From: a virus
Reading direction: 5' to 3' (one strand)
IMG/VR virus record: IMGVR_UViG_3300039018_000304
Location: 1-31,508 of that record
Length of the DNA stretch: 31,508 nucleotides
The position numbers and the translations under genes are program-made. The notes beneath the pieces are model-generated. The model was not told the origin of the DNA and searched no databases. It saw only the letters and a list, made by a program, of their open reading frames with translations. This document shows, one piece after another, positions 22,249-30,710 of this stretch (position 1 is its first letter; each line of letters opens with the position of its first letter).

Positions 22249-22569
22249 TTAGTAGTCCTCGCCTTCTTCTTCTTCGCCTTGCTCAGATTGCTCGCCTTCT
22301 TCATGCGGCATATCCATGCAAATACCAACAAAAGCGTGCAAGGCTCCAGACAATCCTTTAGCGTCACCGCGTTTAACAGCAGATAACACCGCTTCAGCGG
22401 CAGTAAGGAGAGCAGGATCAGAATCTACTTTTGTACCGTCAGATACTTTTTCTTCAGCGCCAGCATATGGCTCATCTCCAATTTTTTGGACAAAATCACC
22501 GCTTTTGCTTGGCTTCATAGAGCCAACAATGATTGTTGCCACTCGTTTTTTAGGTGAAGTTAATAGCAT
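22249..22569 (-). CDS. Acidic-tailed small protein
   Basis: A 106-residue protein with a helical centre (LLTAAEAVLSAVKRG, LSGALHAFVGICMD) and a strongly acidic tail (EEGEQSEQGEEEEGEDY). AAGGTGG precedes the start. It lies between the 133-residue capsid-associated protein and the adaptor, 1 nt from the latter. It may be a small head-completion or assembly factor; unknown. The acidic tail suggests interaction with a basic partner or DNA mimicry. Confidence 0.55.
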   Translation of the reverse strand: MLLTSPKKRVATIIVGSMKPSKSGDFVQKIGDEPYAGAEEKVSDGTKVDSDPALLTAAEAVLSAVKRGDAKGLSGALHAFVGICMDMPHEEGEQSEQGEEEEGEDY

Positions 22570-22581
22570 ATGACCACCTTT

Positions 22582-22983
22582 TTAGTATGCGCTCGAGTTT
22601 TTCAAAGTTACTTCTATTAAAAAGGACGCCGCGTCTGGAAGTTCAGCATCAGCAGGAGTTGCAACAACAGTAGTAAATTGAACATCAAATGTTCCTGCGC
22701 TACTTACATCAACATTTCGCAAAAAGCTCATTAAGCCTTTTGATCCGGTATATGCCGCGTCAGCAGCTCCAACTACAGAGACCCTAACACTAAGAAGAGA
22801 CGTGTATTTGTCCGCAAGAGTAATAGTATAGCGGCCAGTTTCGGAAGCGGTTTTTGTAATAGTAAAGCCTTTGCCTGTTTTACTAGCAATGGTTCCACTC
22901 GTTGATGTAACAACAGAGCCGTATAGCATAACTACGCCAGCTTCTAATGTGCCTTGAAATTGCTTATATAGACGATTAGCCAT
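22582..22983 (-). CDS. Probable capsid-associated (decoration) protein
   Basis: A 133-residue protein, strand-rich, starting MANRLYKQFQGTLEAGVVMLYG and containing GKGFTITKTASETGRYTITLAD split across two strands. Similar small proteins commonly follow the capsid gene in podoviruses. A strong AAAGGAGTTTTAAA ribosome site precedes it, which fits high expression. It lies after the major capsid gene and a terminator-like hairpin, so its amount relative to capsid may be tuned by read-through. Decoration role inferred from position and size. Confidence 0.65.
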   Translation of the reverse strand: MANRLYKQFQGTLEAGVVMLYGSVVTSTSGTIASKTGKGFTITKTASETGRYTITLADKYTSLLSVRVSVVGAADAAYTGSKGLMSFLRNVDVSSAGTFDVQFTTVVATPADAELPDAASFLIEVTLKNSSAY

Positions 22984-23017
22984 TTTAAAACTCCTTTTGC
23001 GCTATGCGCATGGTATG

Positions 23018-23055
23018 GAAAATAAAAGGGAGAGGATCGCCCCCGATCCCCCCCC
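23018..23055 (-). terminator. Terminator-like hairpin right after the capsid gene
   Basis: In the leftward RNA, a 12-bp stem pairs the complement of 23044-23055 (8 G then ATCG) with the complement of 23028-23039 (CGATCC then TCTCCC), including two G-U pairs, with a GGGG loop. TTTTATTTT follows. It begins 10 nt after the capsid stop. G-U pairs form only in this direction, so it is directional. It probably attenuates read-through from capsid into the tail genes. Confidence 0.65.
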
Positions 23056-23065
23056 TAACACAAAA

Positions 23066-24313
23066 TTAAAGCTGAACGTTGACGTTAAATCCGGGAGCAT
23101 TACAACCAATTTGGAGGTAACCACCGTAACGAACTTCGACGCCATCAGCAGAGCTTTGACGAAGCATTTGCAGCCCGTCAGTATCAAGTACGCGAACCAT
23201 TTTGCCAAGGCTGTAAACTTTCCAAGTATCAAGTTGCAACATGAATGCGCGGCCTGCTGGGCAGTTTTGATCCGGGATGATCTTAATCGGGCCATTTGGG
23301 CCTTGGATAATGATCGAACGGAACATAACTTGAGCATCAACTTTCAAATCAATGTATTGAACTTTTGATCCAAGTGCCTTCTCAAGAGAAGCATATTTGG
23401 AGTAGTTCATGAAACAATGATCAGGGTGTCCGCCTTCACGAGCCGCAAGTGTTGCGCCGTCAATCAAAGCTTCTTCGATAGGCAATGCAGTTCCATCAAA
23501 GCGTTGGCCAGCCAAACGAGTAGGGTCAAGAGTCCTGTCAACCGAGAAAAATGCCGCGGACGCAGGTGTGCTAGATGGAACCCAAGATTCCATACCGCTG
23601 ATTTTAAGACGGCTAGGAGTTGCTGAGTCTTCACGGTCACCGCGAACAAAGATATAATCGCCAGCAGCTGCGGTTGGAATACCATTTGTTGAGTCAGTAA
23701 CGTTGTATCCAAAAGTCAAGACACCAGTAGAGCGGTTAACTCCGGTGATAATCAAACCATTGGTTGAAGTTCCAAGAGCACGAAGTACAGCAGAACCTTG
23801 AGTGGTAGAAAGCACAAGCTCTTGCCCAACTTCAAAGTTTGTAACGTCGTCAACAGTGGCAAGTACGATCGTGGCGCTAGAAATAGAGCCAATGACGCCT
23901 TTATCACCGAAGCCGGAACGGTACATATCAATTGCAAAGTCACGAGAAATTGAGTTGATTGCTCCGTCAATTTCAATAGTTGCCGCTTCCATGAAGGCGT
24001 TAGCATTGCCTTTTGAAGCTTCAAGCGTTTCATTGTCAATTGTTGCGATTGAGTAGTTTTTTACGCGAGTAAGTACAAAGTCTTCAATCTTAGAAGCAGT
24101 CAAGCCGCCTCGTGTTTGCGCTCTTGCAAAGCTTGCAGAACGGCCTTGTGGATTGCCGTAGATCAAAGGCAAGCGGTAGTTTCTGCCTCCGAAATCTTCA
24201 AACTTAGGAATAAGAGCCAGTAGAGGGTTATTTTTGTAAACCATATTGATTACGCGCTGGTCGTTGTAATGTTCTTTCAACGCAGCGTCAAACGACGTCA
24301 TATCTAGAGCCAT
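23066..24313 (-). CDS. Major capsid protein (HK97-fold type)
   Basis: A 415-residue protein, next after the scaffold gene. The N-terminal region (FDAALKEHYNDQRVINMVYK, NPLLALIPK) is the start of the shell domain; the middle has beta-rich inserts (SGMESWVPSS, VDRTLDPTRLAGQRFDG); the C-terminal part contains HCFMNYSKYASLEKALGSK and strand-rich segments typical of the A domain. This pattern is seen in podovirus capsid proteins. A strong AGGAGATCCTC ribosome site fits abundant expression. No protease domain is visible nearby, so maturation is likely scaffold-dependent without cleavage. Confidence 0.85.
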   Translation of the reverse strand: MALDMTSFDAALKEHYNDQRVINMVYKNNPLLALIPKFEDFGGRNYRLPLIYGNPQGRSASFARAQTRGGLTASKIEDFVLTRVKNYSIATIDNETLEASKGNANAFMEAATIEIDGAINSISRDFAIDMYRSGFGDKGVIGSISSATIVLATVDDVTNFEVGQELVLSTTQGSAVLRALGTSTNGLIITGVNRSTGVLTFGYNVTDSTNGIPTAAAGDYIFVRGDREDSATPSRLKISGMESWVPSSTPASAAFFSVDRTLDPTRLAGQRFDGTALPIEEALIDGATLAAREGGHPDHCFMNYSKYASLEKALGSKVQYIDLKVDAQVMFRSIIIQGPNGPIKIIPDQNCPAGRAFMLQLDTWKVYSLGKMVRVLDTDGLQMLRQSSADGVEVRYGGYLQIGCNAPGFNVNVQL

Positions 24314-24393
24314 GAGGATCTCCTAATTTATAAATTAAATTGTTGTTATTAATGTTCTTTTTGGCTTTTGTTATCGTTTAGCCCAAGGTCTCG

Positions 24394-25275
24394 TTATTTA
24401 TACCGCAGCATTGCCGCAGCCCGTTTAATAGATTCTTCTCGGGTTAATAACCCAAGATTCTCCCTAGCAGGCTGAGAAGAAACAGCATTATTTGTCAGTG
24501 TCATACCAATTTTAGGCCGAATGTCTGGCTGTGGCGGTCTCGATTGTGCCACTGGCTCGCTTGGTGTAACGCTTTGCTCTGAAGTTTGAGTTTGAAACTT
24601 TTTGAGCTTAAACAAAGAACGCGCTCTTTCGGTTAACCAGTCTTCTACTTTTTGGCTCGCTTCTTCAATGCCTATAAGCTTGTCAAATTTGTTATAGTAT
24701 TCTTCTATAACCTCATAAACAGTATCTTGGGCATCATTAGCGGCAATTAACTCATATTTGTCAGAATTAGATTGTATATATTTTCCTATTTCTGCCTTGT
24801 GGTTGTCAATAGTCTGTTGAATATAATCTTCTTTAGCCTTTTGTTCCCGAGAAGTTCTATCTTCTTCCTGCTTTGCTATTTGCGCTTTTAATTCCTTAAT
24901 TTGATCCTCAACCGTAGGCTCCGGATGCTTTTGATCATTTAAAACAAATTGAGCAGCATCTTGAAATGACATGCCAAGAGACTGCAATGCCTGAATAGGG
25001 TTACGTGACTGTTTAGCCGCTAAATAAGCTTTATAATCGTCGTTTTCTTGAGCAAACTTCAATTCTTTGGTTTTCTTTTGCAGCTCGCGCTCCCGCTTGC
25101 TGAGAACGGCAAACCTTTGCGCCCACTTACCTTCATCTTCTTCTTTTTCCGGCTCTTTAACCGGTTCAGGAGCTTCTTCAACATCTTCGACAACATGAGA
25201 CAACGCCTCAGGGCTTGTCATATTCATCATTGGAGCTGACTGGCTCCCAACCTCAAGAATTGAAACGTCTGACAT
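24394..25275 (-). CDS. Scaffold protein
   Basis: A 293-residue, highly charged, helical protein with an acidic disordered N-terminus (EDVEEAPEPVKEPEKEEDE), long coiled coil (about residues 60-190, with KRERELQKKTKELKF and IKELKAQIAKQEEDRTSREQ) and a basic C-terminal helix ending SIKRAAAMLRYK. It sits between portal and capsid genes, the usual place for the assembly scaffold, which directs capsid shape and leaves before packaging. The start codon overlaps the portal stop (TAATG) with GGAGGTG as ribosome site. The 80-nt gap after it is AT-rich and precedes the capsid gene. Confidence 0.8.
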   Translation of the reverse strand: MSDVSILEVGSQSAPMMNMTSPEALSHVVEDVEEAPEPVKEPEKEEDEGKWAQRFAVLSKRERELQKKTKELKFAQENDDYKAYLAAKQSRNPIQALQSLGMSFQDAAQFVLNDQKHPEPTVEDQIKELKAQIAKQEEDRTSREQKAKEDYIQQTIDNHKAEIGKYIQSNSDKYELIAANDAQDTVYEVIEEYYNKFDKLIGIEEASQKVEDWLTERARSLFKLKKFQTQTSEQSVTPSEPVAQSRPPQPDIRPKIGMTLTNNAVSSQPARENLGLLTREESIKRAAAMLRYK

Positions 25276-27161
25276 TATACACCTCCTGTTGGAATATCGG
25301 TTGCTGTTGGAAATGGAAGTAACTCACTTTGTGGCGCGGCTTGTGGCGTAGCAATTGGCGGAGGTGGTGGCATTGCTGCAGCCGTTGCAATACCAAGTTG
25401 ATCTTGGCACATATCAATAAACCGCCTTAACAATTCAAGGCGATCTTCAGGAGAATTTTGGTTTTTGTACTTCAAATAAGCAGACTGAGCTATATCTTTA
25501 GCCATTTTAAGATTCATATAGGGCTCTGGAGCCATATACTCGCCATCTTCGACCATTCGCTCAATCATCAACATAATATTTTCAATATTTGAATTCTTAA
25601 GACTAAAAAATCTATCAGTGTCTGGAAAGTCTAGCAGTTCCATGCCTTCCTCTTTGCTAAGAAAGCCGGCTTGTATAAGCTCCTGAACCGTTTGCAACTT
25701 GCCCTCTGGCTTTGTTGGAAGCATGTTAGTCGGGAACACGCGCATTACATATTGATCTTCATCAAGATCAACATCTTTCCATTTAATTGAGCTAATAAAT
25801 TTTCCGCCTTTAGCCTTGACGTTTAAATTAGGAACGGCTTCAGAAAGATCGCGTGTAAAGTCTATGCACATCTTAGCAATGTCCATATAAAACTTTTCAT
25901 AAGACTGCGCAATGACAGCAAAGCGTTCTGTTTCAATGTCTGACATCTCGCGCATTGCAACAGCTGCAGTTACACCAGCCGGCTTTTGCGATTGCGCACT
26001 CATCTGACTGACGCCAGTAATTTCATAAGCCTTGCGGTATAAATTTTCTAAATGGTTGTATATTTCAGGAGGCATTGCGCCAGCTACCATTGCCTGTGGT
26101 GGAGTGCCTGTATAACGGACAATCGCGCCAACATCGTTATTTAAATGCGCTGAAACTACTTTAGAAGAATTTTCAACAAGGAATCTCGGTACGCTCATTA
26201 AATGCTGCGCCATTTGAATAGTGCGTAAGATCTTATTAATTTCAAGCTGTATACCAAGCAGCTCTTCAGCCAAGCCTTGACCATAGAACCCGACAATCCT
26301 AGGAAGCCAGCGGAAAAACACAAAAGGAAAATAGTCTTTTTCCCAAGGCTCAGAGAATAGCGTGCAATTTTCTACGCAAATTGTATGTAAGCCGTCTTTG
26401 GCTGTGCTTGAGGTTGGCAAGTGCCAAGATTCTACTACTTCCACAACATCAGCAATCGACATAGAGTAAGTTGTTTGGTTGTAATCTACATGCGCCGCTC
26501 TTATTGCTTGCTCATGTTGAGGAAACATGTCCAAGAGTTTTTCACGTGGAACATCTCTTTTTTGATGCAGCTGGCGAGGCTGGCCGTAGCGGCCTTCCGC
26601 TTCATCAACTATAATTTCATCGGGCAATGTTCTCTCAAGTCTAACCTGCTTTTTATCGCTATCCACGTACATCTTTAGAGCGCCAAAGCCAAAGATACAG
26701 CCGTCTCTAAATGCTTGAGTACCGTAGTCGTATACATCAGCGGCATCAAACCAGCCGTCTAGGTATTTAGTTAGCTTCTTTGCTTTAAACTGCAGCGTTG
26801 CGTTACCGTCTATAGTCAAAAACAAAGGGCGAGGGCGAGTCTTTGCTATTTTGCTAGTAGCAGAATCAATACAACTCTTAACTACGTTTAGTGTAACGCG
26901 GTTAGTCATGTAGTTGTCAGCACTCGAGGCGCGAGCAAACTGCCCTGCCTGTAATCCCATAATCTCCATGTTTGCATAAAGCCTAGCGTGCCTAAGATTC
27001 ATAATTTGCCTATAGTTTTGATTAGAAACTATACGCTTTACGATACCAAAGACATGGCGACAAATGTTTGATTCAGGTTGTTCCCACCATTTTACTTTCA
27101 GCTCAAATTCTGCGGCTGAAGTGGTGCTGTAATGTTGAACTGGAATAGTCGGATTAGCCAT
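25275..27161 (-). CDS. Portal protein
   Basis: A 628-residue protein. It fits podovirus portals by length, by position between TerL and scaffold, and by motifs such as FRDGCIFGFGALKMYVDS, FVFFRWLPRIVGFYGQGLAEEL and the long helix LGIQLEINKILRTIQ near the channel region. The C-terminus is Pro-rich (AAAMPPPPPIATPQ), unlike the long barrel of P22. The start at 27161 follows GAGGTGAAAA. It forms the dodecameric ring for DNA entry and docks TerL. Confidence 0.85.
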   Translation of the reverse strand: MANPTIPVQHYSTTSAAEFELKVKWWEQPESNICRHVFGIVKRIVSNQNYRQIMNLRHARLYANMEIMGLQAGQFARASSADNYMTNRVTLNVVKSCIDSATSKIAKTRPRPLFLTIDGNATLQFKAKKLTKYLDGWFDAADVYDYGTQAFRDGCIFGFGALKMYVDSDKKQVRLERTLPDEIIVDEAEGRYGQPRQLHQKRDVPREKLLDMFPQHEQAIRAAHVDYNQTTYSMSIADVVEVVESWHLPTSSTAKDGLHTICVENCTLFSEPWEKDYFPFVFFRWLPRIVGFYGQGLAEELLGIQLEINKILRTIQMAQHLMSVPRFLVENSSKVVSAHLNNDVGAIVRYTGTPPQAMVAGAMPPEIYNHLENLYRKAYEITGVSQMSAQSQKPAGVTAAVAMREMSDIETERFAVIAQSYEKFYMDIAKMCIDFTRDLSEAVPNLNVKAKGGKFISSIKWKDVDLDEDQYVMRVFPTNMLPTKPEGKLQTVQELIQAGFLSKEEGMELLDFPDTDRFFSLKNSNIENIMLMIERMVEDGEYMAPEPYMNLKMAKDIAQSAYLKYKNQNSPEDRLELLRRFIDMCQDQLGIATAAAMPPPPPIATPQAAPQSELLPFPTATDIPTGGV

Positions 27162-27169
27162 TTTTCACC

Positions 27170-27379
27170 TCAATATAGTTCTGGAAAGGTTGTTTGATTG
27201 CCCGGAAGCGGTGGCGCGTCTGTAAACGTCTCAAAGAATGCTGAGGGCGAAAGATCAATTTCCATATTGCTCATCTTTAAATGAGCAACCTTGTGCTTTT
27301 TCATTGTCTCAAACAAACTATCTAGCAATTCAACTGTCACGATATTACCTTGGAGAGTCGGGGATTCTTGCGTGCTCAT
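27170..27379 (-). CDS. Small protein between TerL and portal
   Basis: A 69-residue acidic protein (VELLDSLFETMKKHKVAHLK, then a Pro-rich tail DAPPLPGNQTTF). Start overlaps the TerL stop (ATGA) after AAGGACAACAGC, and it ends 8 nt before the portal start. No recognisable domain. Its coupling to TerL and portal suggests a packaging or portal-assembly accessory. Confidence 0.55.
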   Translation of the reverse strand: MSTQESPTLQGNIVTVELLDSLFETMKKHKVAHLKMSNMEIDLSPSAFFETFTDAPPLPGNQTTFPELY

Positions 27380-28773
27380 GCTGTTGTCCTTTCAAAGAAT
27401 GGTTTATTTCTTTCTACTTCTAATTTGTCTGCTTCATCGTCCCAAAAATCATCTATAAGTTCTTCAACTGGTTTTTGTTTCTTAATATTTGACACATATA
27501 AATACTGTCTGCACAATCGCCAGCCATATAATGCAGAATCAGCGGCATCATTCTTACAACTAGGATGCTCAAGCCTCCGAGCTGCAATCTTGTCCCAAAT
27601 TAAACCGTGATATTCCTCTTGAAGCGTTTTAGTGTCCCCATCAACAAGCTTAATTAAGCTTTGACGAAAATCACTATTCATCATTTCAATGTATCTGTCT
27701 TTTTCACTTTTTTCGGCTGAAGTTAGGGGAATACCGTAGCGCTGTTTTAGTTCTTCCACAACCTGTTTACTCGCAGGATCGCATGGAAAGTAGCTGATTT
27801 GATACTTATCTCTGTAGTTTTTTATGATTTGTGCAACTTCCGCAACAATCAATCCTGCGTACTTTGTATTCTCAACAATATACAAACAAGGGTCTTTGTC
27901 ACTATAGGCAAAGAGAGTGAAAGCGCTGGCATCATTAAAGCCCAAATCTATACCGAGAACATAAGTATATTCTTGGTCAGGCAGCTTGGAAACAGTGTTT
28001 AAAGTGCTATTAAACTTGTAAACAAGAGCATCACTATCAGTAACCCATTGCCCAAGATACATACGCTGAAACCATGGCAGCTCGTGAGCCATTGGATGTT
28101 CTAATTCAATCTCTTTTATCTCATCAGCCCAAGCGTTTTTCATGTAAGGGTTATCATCAGCAGACCATTCATGCACTGACCAACCATTAAGCCTGCGGCC
28201 ATCTTGCCTAGTAATGTCATAGAATAGGCCATGCGTCAGGTCATCAGGCGTACCAGTCAGGCAAATTGTGCCCCTTAAATCAGACAGCGCGGCCCGAAGG
28301 ACTTGATTGACTAGCTTATGCATATCAATCCTAAATGATTGTGCCTCATCAATAACCACGAGTTTATACTTGCCGCCTAAAAGCTTTTGCATTTCTTGCT
28401 CATCAGCATCGGCCCCAAGGCAATAAATGTGCGACGTTTCACTAAGCTTCAAACTCATAGTTGTCTCATTTGGTTCCGCATTGATACCAAGAGAGCGATT
28501 GAGAGGCTTTAGGATAGGCTCCCACATGAGCCTGCGAACAGTATTCTTGGTCAGACCAAGATAAAGCACGTCACCACTAGGAGCCTCATGTAGCGCCTTA
28601 AGCATCATGCGTGCAACGCCATTAGTTTTTCCAGCACGCCGTGTACATATAGCGGCCTTTTTCCTAGCAGTGTCTGCAATAAAGTTAGCTTGAGCTTGAA
28701 AAGCCTTGTCAACAAAAACAGGATATAGAGCTTTGCGTTTTTGCGCGGCTTCTAATACCTGCTTTGCCCACAT
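27376..28773 (-). CDS. terL: Terminase large subunit
   Basis: A 465-residue packaging motor. ATPase part: Walker A RRAGKT (45-50) and Walker B VVIDEAQ with Asp142/Glu143, then the coupling motif TGTP (173-176). Nuclease part (RNase H-like): Asp276 in LGIDLGF, Asp332 in FPCDP, and Asp409/Asp412 in KNDAAD. All key acidic residues are present, so the enzyme should be active. Start chosen at ATG 28773 with GATGAG upstream; a TTG at 28800 would overlap the previous gene. It translocates DNA through the portal and cuts concatemers. End type (headful or fixed) cannot be told from sequence alone. Confidence 0.93.
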   Translation of the reverse strand: MWAKQVLEAAQKRKALYPVFVDKAFQAQANFIADTARKKAAICTRRAGKTNGVARMMLKALHEAPSGDVLYLGLTKNTVRRLMWEPILKPLNRSLGINAEPNETTMSLKLSETSHIYCLGADADEQEMQKLLGGKYKLVVIDEAQSFRIDMHKLVNQVLRAALSDLRGTICLTGTPDDLTHGLFYDITRQDGRRLNGWSVHEWSADDNPYMKNAWADEIKEIELEHPMAHELPWFQRMYLGQWVTDSDALVYKFNSTLNTVSKLPDQEYTYVLGIDLGFNDASAFTLFAYSDKDPCLYIVENTKYAGLIVAEVAQIIKNYRDKYQISYFPCDPASKQVVEELKQRYGIPLTSAEKSEKDRYIEMMNSDFRQSLIKLVDGDTKTLQEEYHGLIWDKIAARRLEHPSCKNDAADSALYGWRLCRQYLYVSNIKKQKPVEELIDDFWDDEADKLEVERNKPFFERTTA

Positions 28774-28783
28774 AATTTTCTCA

Positions 28784-29050
28784 TCAGAGTGTTGCAGCAA
28801 GCTTTTGAGCCTCCGCTTTAGATTTTACAATTAAGCGCTCTGTTTCAGCGGCTCTTTGGTAATAGATTACGTTATAAAGCGTGGTGTATGTAGTTGTCCC
28901 CATACGCAAATGCTTGATTGAAATAGTCAGCTTGTCTTCAAGCATTTCAATTTCAAATCTTCCGAGACCTGCGCCTGTGCTTGTGACAGTTACCATGTCA
29001 TCGGTTCCTACTCGAACTGCGTTAGCCATCTTTAAAATTGAAATTCTCAT
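28784..29050 (-). CDS. Small hypothetical protein upstream of TerL
   Basis: An 88-residue protein with a strand-rich N-terminal part (VRVGTDDMVTVTSTGAG, FEIEMLEDKLTISI) and a helical, Lys/Glu-rich C-terminus (AAETERLIVKSKAEAQKL). The start overlaps the GNAT gene stop (ATGA) after TGGAG. No known domain. It lies between TerS-GNAT and TerL; it might help packaging. Confidence 0.55.
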   Translation of the reverse strand: MRISILKMANAVRVGTDDMVTVTSTGAGLGRFEIEMLEDKLTISIKHLRMGTTTYTTLYNVIYYQRAAETERLIVKSKAEAQKLAATL

Positions 29051-29493
29051 GCTCTTTTTCTCCATACAAAATAAGGGTTATAAATAATCCTGAACTTCTT
29101 TTCTAATGGTGGAAACAGCTCATTGGCGTGAGTCGCTATTGTGACTGAACTTGACGCGCTGTCTTGTATTAATGAGATTAATTTGCTTGCGAGTCCAAGC
29201 TTTCTGTAAAGCTCTTTGACATAGCAATAATGGATTACTAAGACATCACCACAAAGCTCAAAGCAAATGTAAGCATAGATATGCGTTTCATCTTCGGGAT
29301 CGCAGGCAAGTAAAGTTGAAGTTTTTGGAAGCAAATCATTTACTAATTCACTGTGCTCGGAATAATAAACTTGCGGCGTCATGTAGCGCCTAAAGTTGCT
29401 CAAAGCGTAACTTTTTAGCCATGAGTTTCTAATAAAGTTTAGATCGCCTTCGGTCATTGGCCTGACGAAATGCGGAATTTTAGTTATCGTCAT
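29047..29493 (-). CDS. GNAT-family acetyltransferase
   Basis: A 148-residue protein with a GNAT fold: RPMTEGDLNFIRNSWLKSY at the N-terminus, AYICFELCGDVLVIHYCYV as strands 3-4, then VKELYRKLGLASKLISLI, which carries the acetyl-CoA binding motif A (R-x-x-G-L-A variant of Q/R-x-x-G-x-G/A). The substrate is unknown. It lies between TerS and the small TerL-proximal gene in the packaging module, with overlaps of 14 nt and 4 nt. Such GNATs occur beside terminases in other podoviruses. Confidence 0.75.
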   Translation of the reverse strand: MTITKIPHFVRPMTEGDLNFIRNSWLKSYALSNFRRYMTPQVYYSEHSELVNDLLPKTSTLLACDPEDETHIYAYICFELCGDVLVIHYCYVKELYRKLGLASKLISLIQDSASSSVTIATHANELFPPLEKKFRIIYNPYFVWRKRA

Positions 29494-29959
29494 TTAAGAC
29501 CTCAGCTTCAAGCAGCATCAACGGTTTGTCTTTTTCAGCTTCTTTAAGAATTTCAATAGCCTCTTGGGCCATCAGGATCAGCCTTTCATTTGGTATATTG
29601 TCAAATGTGTGCTTGATATCGATTGATTCGCGGACTTTGCCGATAGACCGGTCAAGTAGAAATTGCGCTCTAATGACATCTTGATCCTTTGCCGCACGCG
29701 CAACCATTGATCCGACCATAAGGTCAATCATCGTCAGCTCAGGATCTTTAAGTTTTTCGGTGATTTCGTCTCGTTTGAGATAGAAGAATTTATTAACAGC
29801 GCGAGTAAATTCATGCGACGTTAATTGCTTAGCCTCCTTGACATCTGCGGGAAGCTTTTTCCAGCCTCCGGGATTACCATTGGAGGCTAGCCAGTCTTTG
29901 CCTTTTTTAAAGCTGCCACTGTGAGGCTTTTTTGGCCCGGGCTTTGAACCTTTTGGCAT
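29480..29959 (-). CDS. terS: Probable terminase small subunit
   Basis: A 159-residue protein (169 if the ATG at 29989 is used). The N-terminus is Lys/Gly/Pro-rich (MPKGSKPGPKKPHSGSFKKG, then WLASNGNPGGW), a pattern of phage TerS and DUF5681-like proteins. The middle is helical (LTSHEFTRAVNKFFYLKRDE, IDLMVGSMVARAAKDQDVI) and the C-terminus is acidic helix. It recognises the packaging site and activates TerL. The start is uncertain: no clear ribosome site precedes either ATG. It lies in front of GNAT and TerL in the late operon. Confidence 0.6.
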   Translation of the reverse strand: MPKGSKPGPKKPHSGSFKKGKDWLASNGNPGGWKKLPADVKEAKQLTSHEFTRAVNKFFYLKRDEITEKLKDPELTMIDLMVGSMVARAAKDQDVIRAQFLLDRSIGKVRESIDIKHTFDNIPNERLILMAQEAIEILKEAEKDKPLMLLEAEVLNDDN

Positions 29960-30004
29960 TATATCGATTGCCTGTTTTCTTTTGCACATTACTGTATCTT
30001 AAAA

Positions 30005-30018
30005 GTTACACTTGTAAC
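30005..30018. promoter_or_regulatory. Perfect palindrome GTTACA-CT-TGTAAC
   Basis: A 14-bp inverted repeat lies in the 41-nt gap between the RuvC-like gene and TerS, next to a possible leftward -10 (TAAGAT, complement of 29996-30001). A 13-of-14 match (GTCACAAGTGTAAC) lies at 30733-30746. It may be an operator. Confidence 0.35.
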
Positions 30019-30030
30019 CTAAAGTCCACA

Positions 30031-30504
30031 CTAATTGCTTTGTCCCTTCATGTCAAGCCTGCGGCCATATTCAGCAATAAGCGCGGCATCAATCATGCCA
30101 GTATCCGGCTTCTTACATCTTGGAGTCTTTAACCATGTCATCAATGGCCATAACTCCGTAGCAGCTAATAACGCCCGTCTTTTTGGGCACTTATCACCAA
30201 ATTGGCTTGTCATTACTTTTTGCCAAGTGCGAGGAGGCACTAAAATAGCCTTGGGAAATATCAAGTGCAGCTGGCCAATGTGCTTTGCAAAGCTCCAAGC
30301 GGATTTTATATGCCAGCCGCGATCGGGCTGGACATCTTCAATAAAAACCTTTATATGCTTGTCTGTAGCCCATTGGGCAACCCGGCAAAGAGAGTCAAGA
30401 TCAGGCATAGCGCAGGCTTCAAAGATTGCTCCTTGATTAGTTAAGACAACAAGGCCCCCTGAAGTTGCCCCGGGATCAATACCCATGTATTGTTGCGGGC
30501 TCAT
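30031..30504 (-). CDS. RuvC-like Holliday junction resolvase
   Basis: A 157-residue nuclease with the RuvC fold. Acidic residues: Asp10 in [10 protein letters not shown], Glu56 in VFIEDVQ, and Asp134/Asp139 in [15 protein letters not shown]. The last two fit the usual DxxxxD end motif. It should resolve branched DNA made by Erf recombination and replication before packaging. The start overlaps the stop of the 46-residue gene (ATGA). It is second in the late operon, just before TerS, an arrangement that links junction clean-up to packaging. Confidence 0.85.
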   Translation of the reverse strand: MSPQQYMGIDPGATSGGLVVLTNQGAIFEACAMPDLDSLCRVAQWATDKHIKVFIEDVQPDRGWHIKSAWSFAKHIGQLHLIFPKAILVPPRTWQKVMTSQFGDKCPKRRALLAATELWPLMTWLKTPRCKKPDTGMIDAALIAEYGRRLDMKGQSN

Positions 30505-30641
30505 TTTTTCTTGGCTGGCTTTGATTTTCCGGCTTTGCTAATAGCAATAGCAACTGCTTGCTTTTGAGGCTTGCCTTCTTCTTTGAGTGTTTTAATGTTT
30601 TTAGACACTGTTTTTTTGCTTGAGCCTTTTTTAAGCGGCAT
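30501..30641 (-). CDS. 46-residue basic protein, first gene of the late operon
   Basis: A Lys-rich protein ([20 protein letters not shown], then [16 protein letters not shown] and a KPAKKK tail). Strong TTAGGAGCTGACT ribosome site. The [13 protein letters not shown] motif is widespread in small basic phage and bacterial proteins of unknown function (DUF6496-like in my recollection, not certain). Being basic and first in the operon, it could bind DNA or RNA. It overlaps the RuvC start by 4 nt. Confidence 0.7.
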   Translation of the reverse strand: MPLKKGSSKKTVSKNIKTLKEEGKPQKQAVAIAISKAGKSKPAKKK

Positions 30642-30661
30642 AGTCAGCTCCTAAGTTAGCT

Positions 30662-30689
30662 GTAATATTTAACGCTAAACCGTTTTAAA
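30662..30689 (-). promoter_or_regulatory. Weak candidate late promoter
   Basis: On the minus strand, TTTAAA (complement of 30684-30689), 16 bp, TATTAC (complement of 30662-30667), upstream of the first late gene. Neither hexamer is close to consensus, as expected if an activator is needed. A half-site ACCGTTTTAAA at 30679-30689 overlaps the -35. Confidence 0.3.
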
Positions 30690-30710
30690 TTTTGTGTAAA
30701 GGTAAATAAA

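Noticed and set aside
24314-24393. Internal promoter in the 80-nt gap before the capsid gene
   Set aside because: AT-rich with a TATAAA, but no -35 at an acceptable spacing; AT content alone is not enough.
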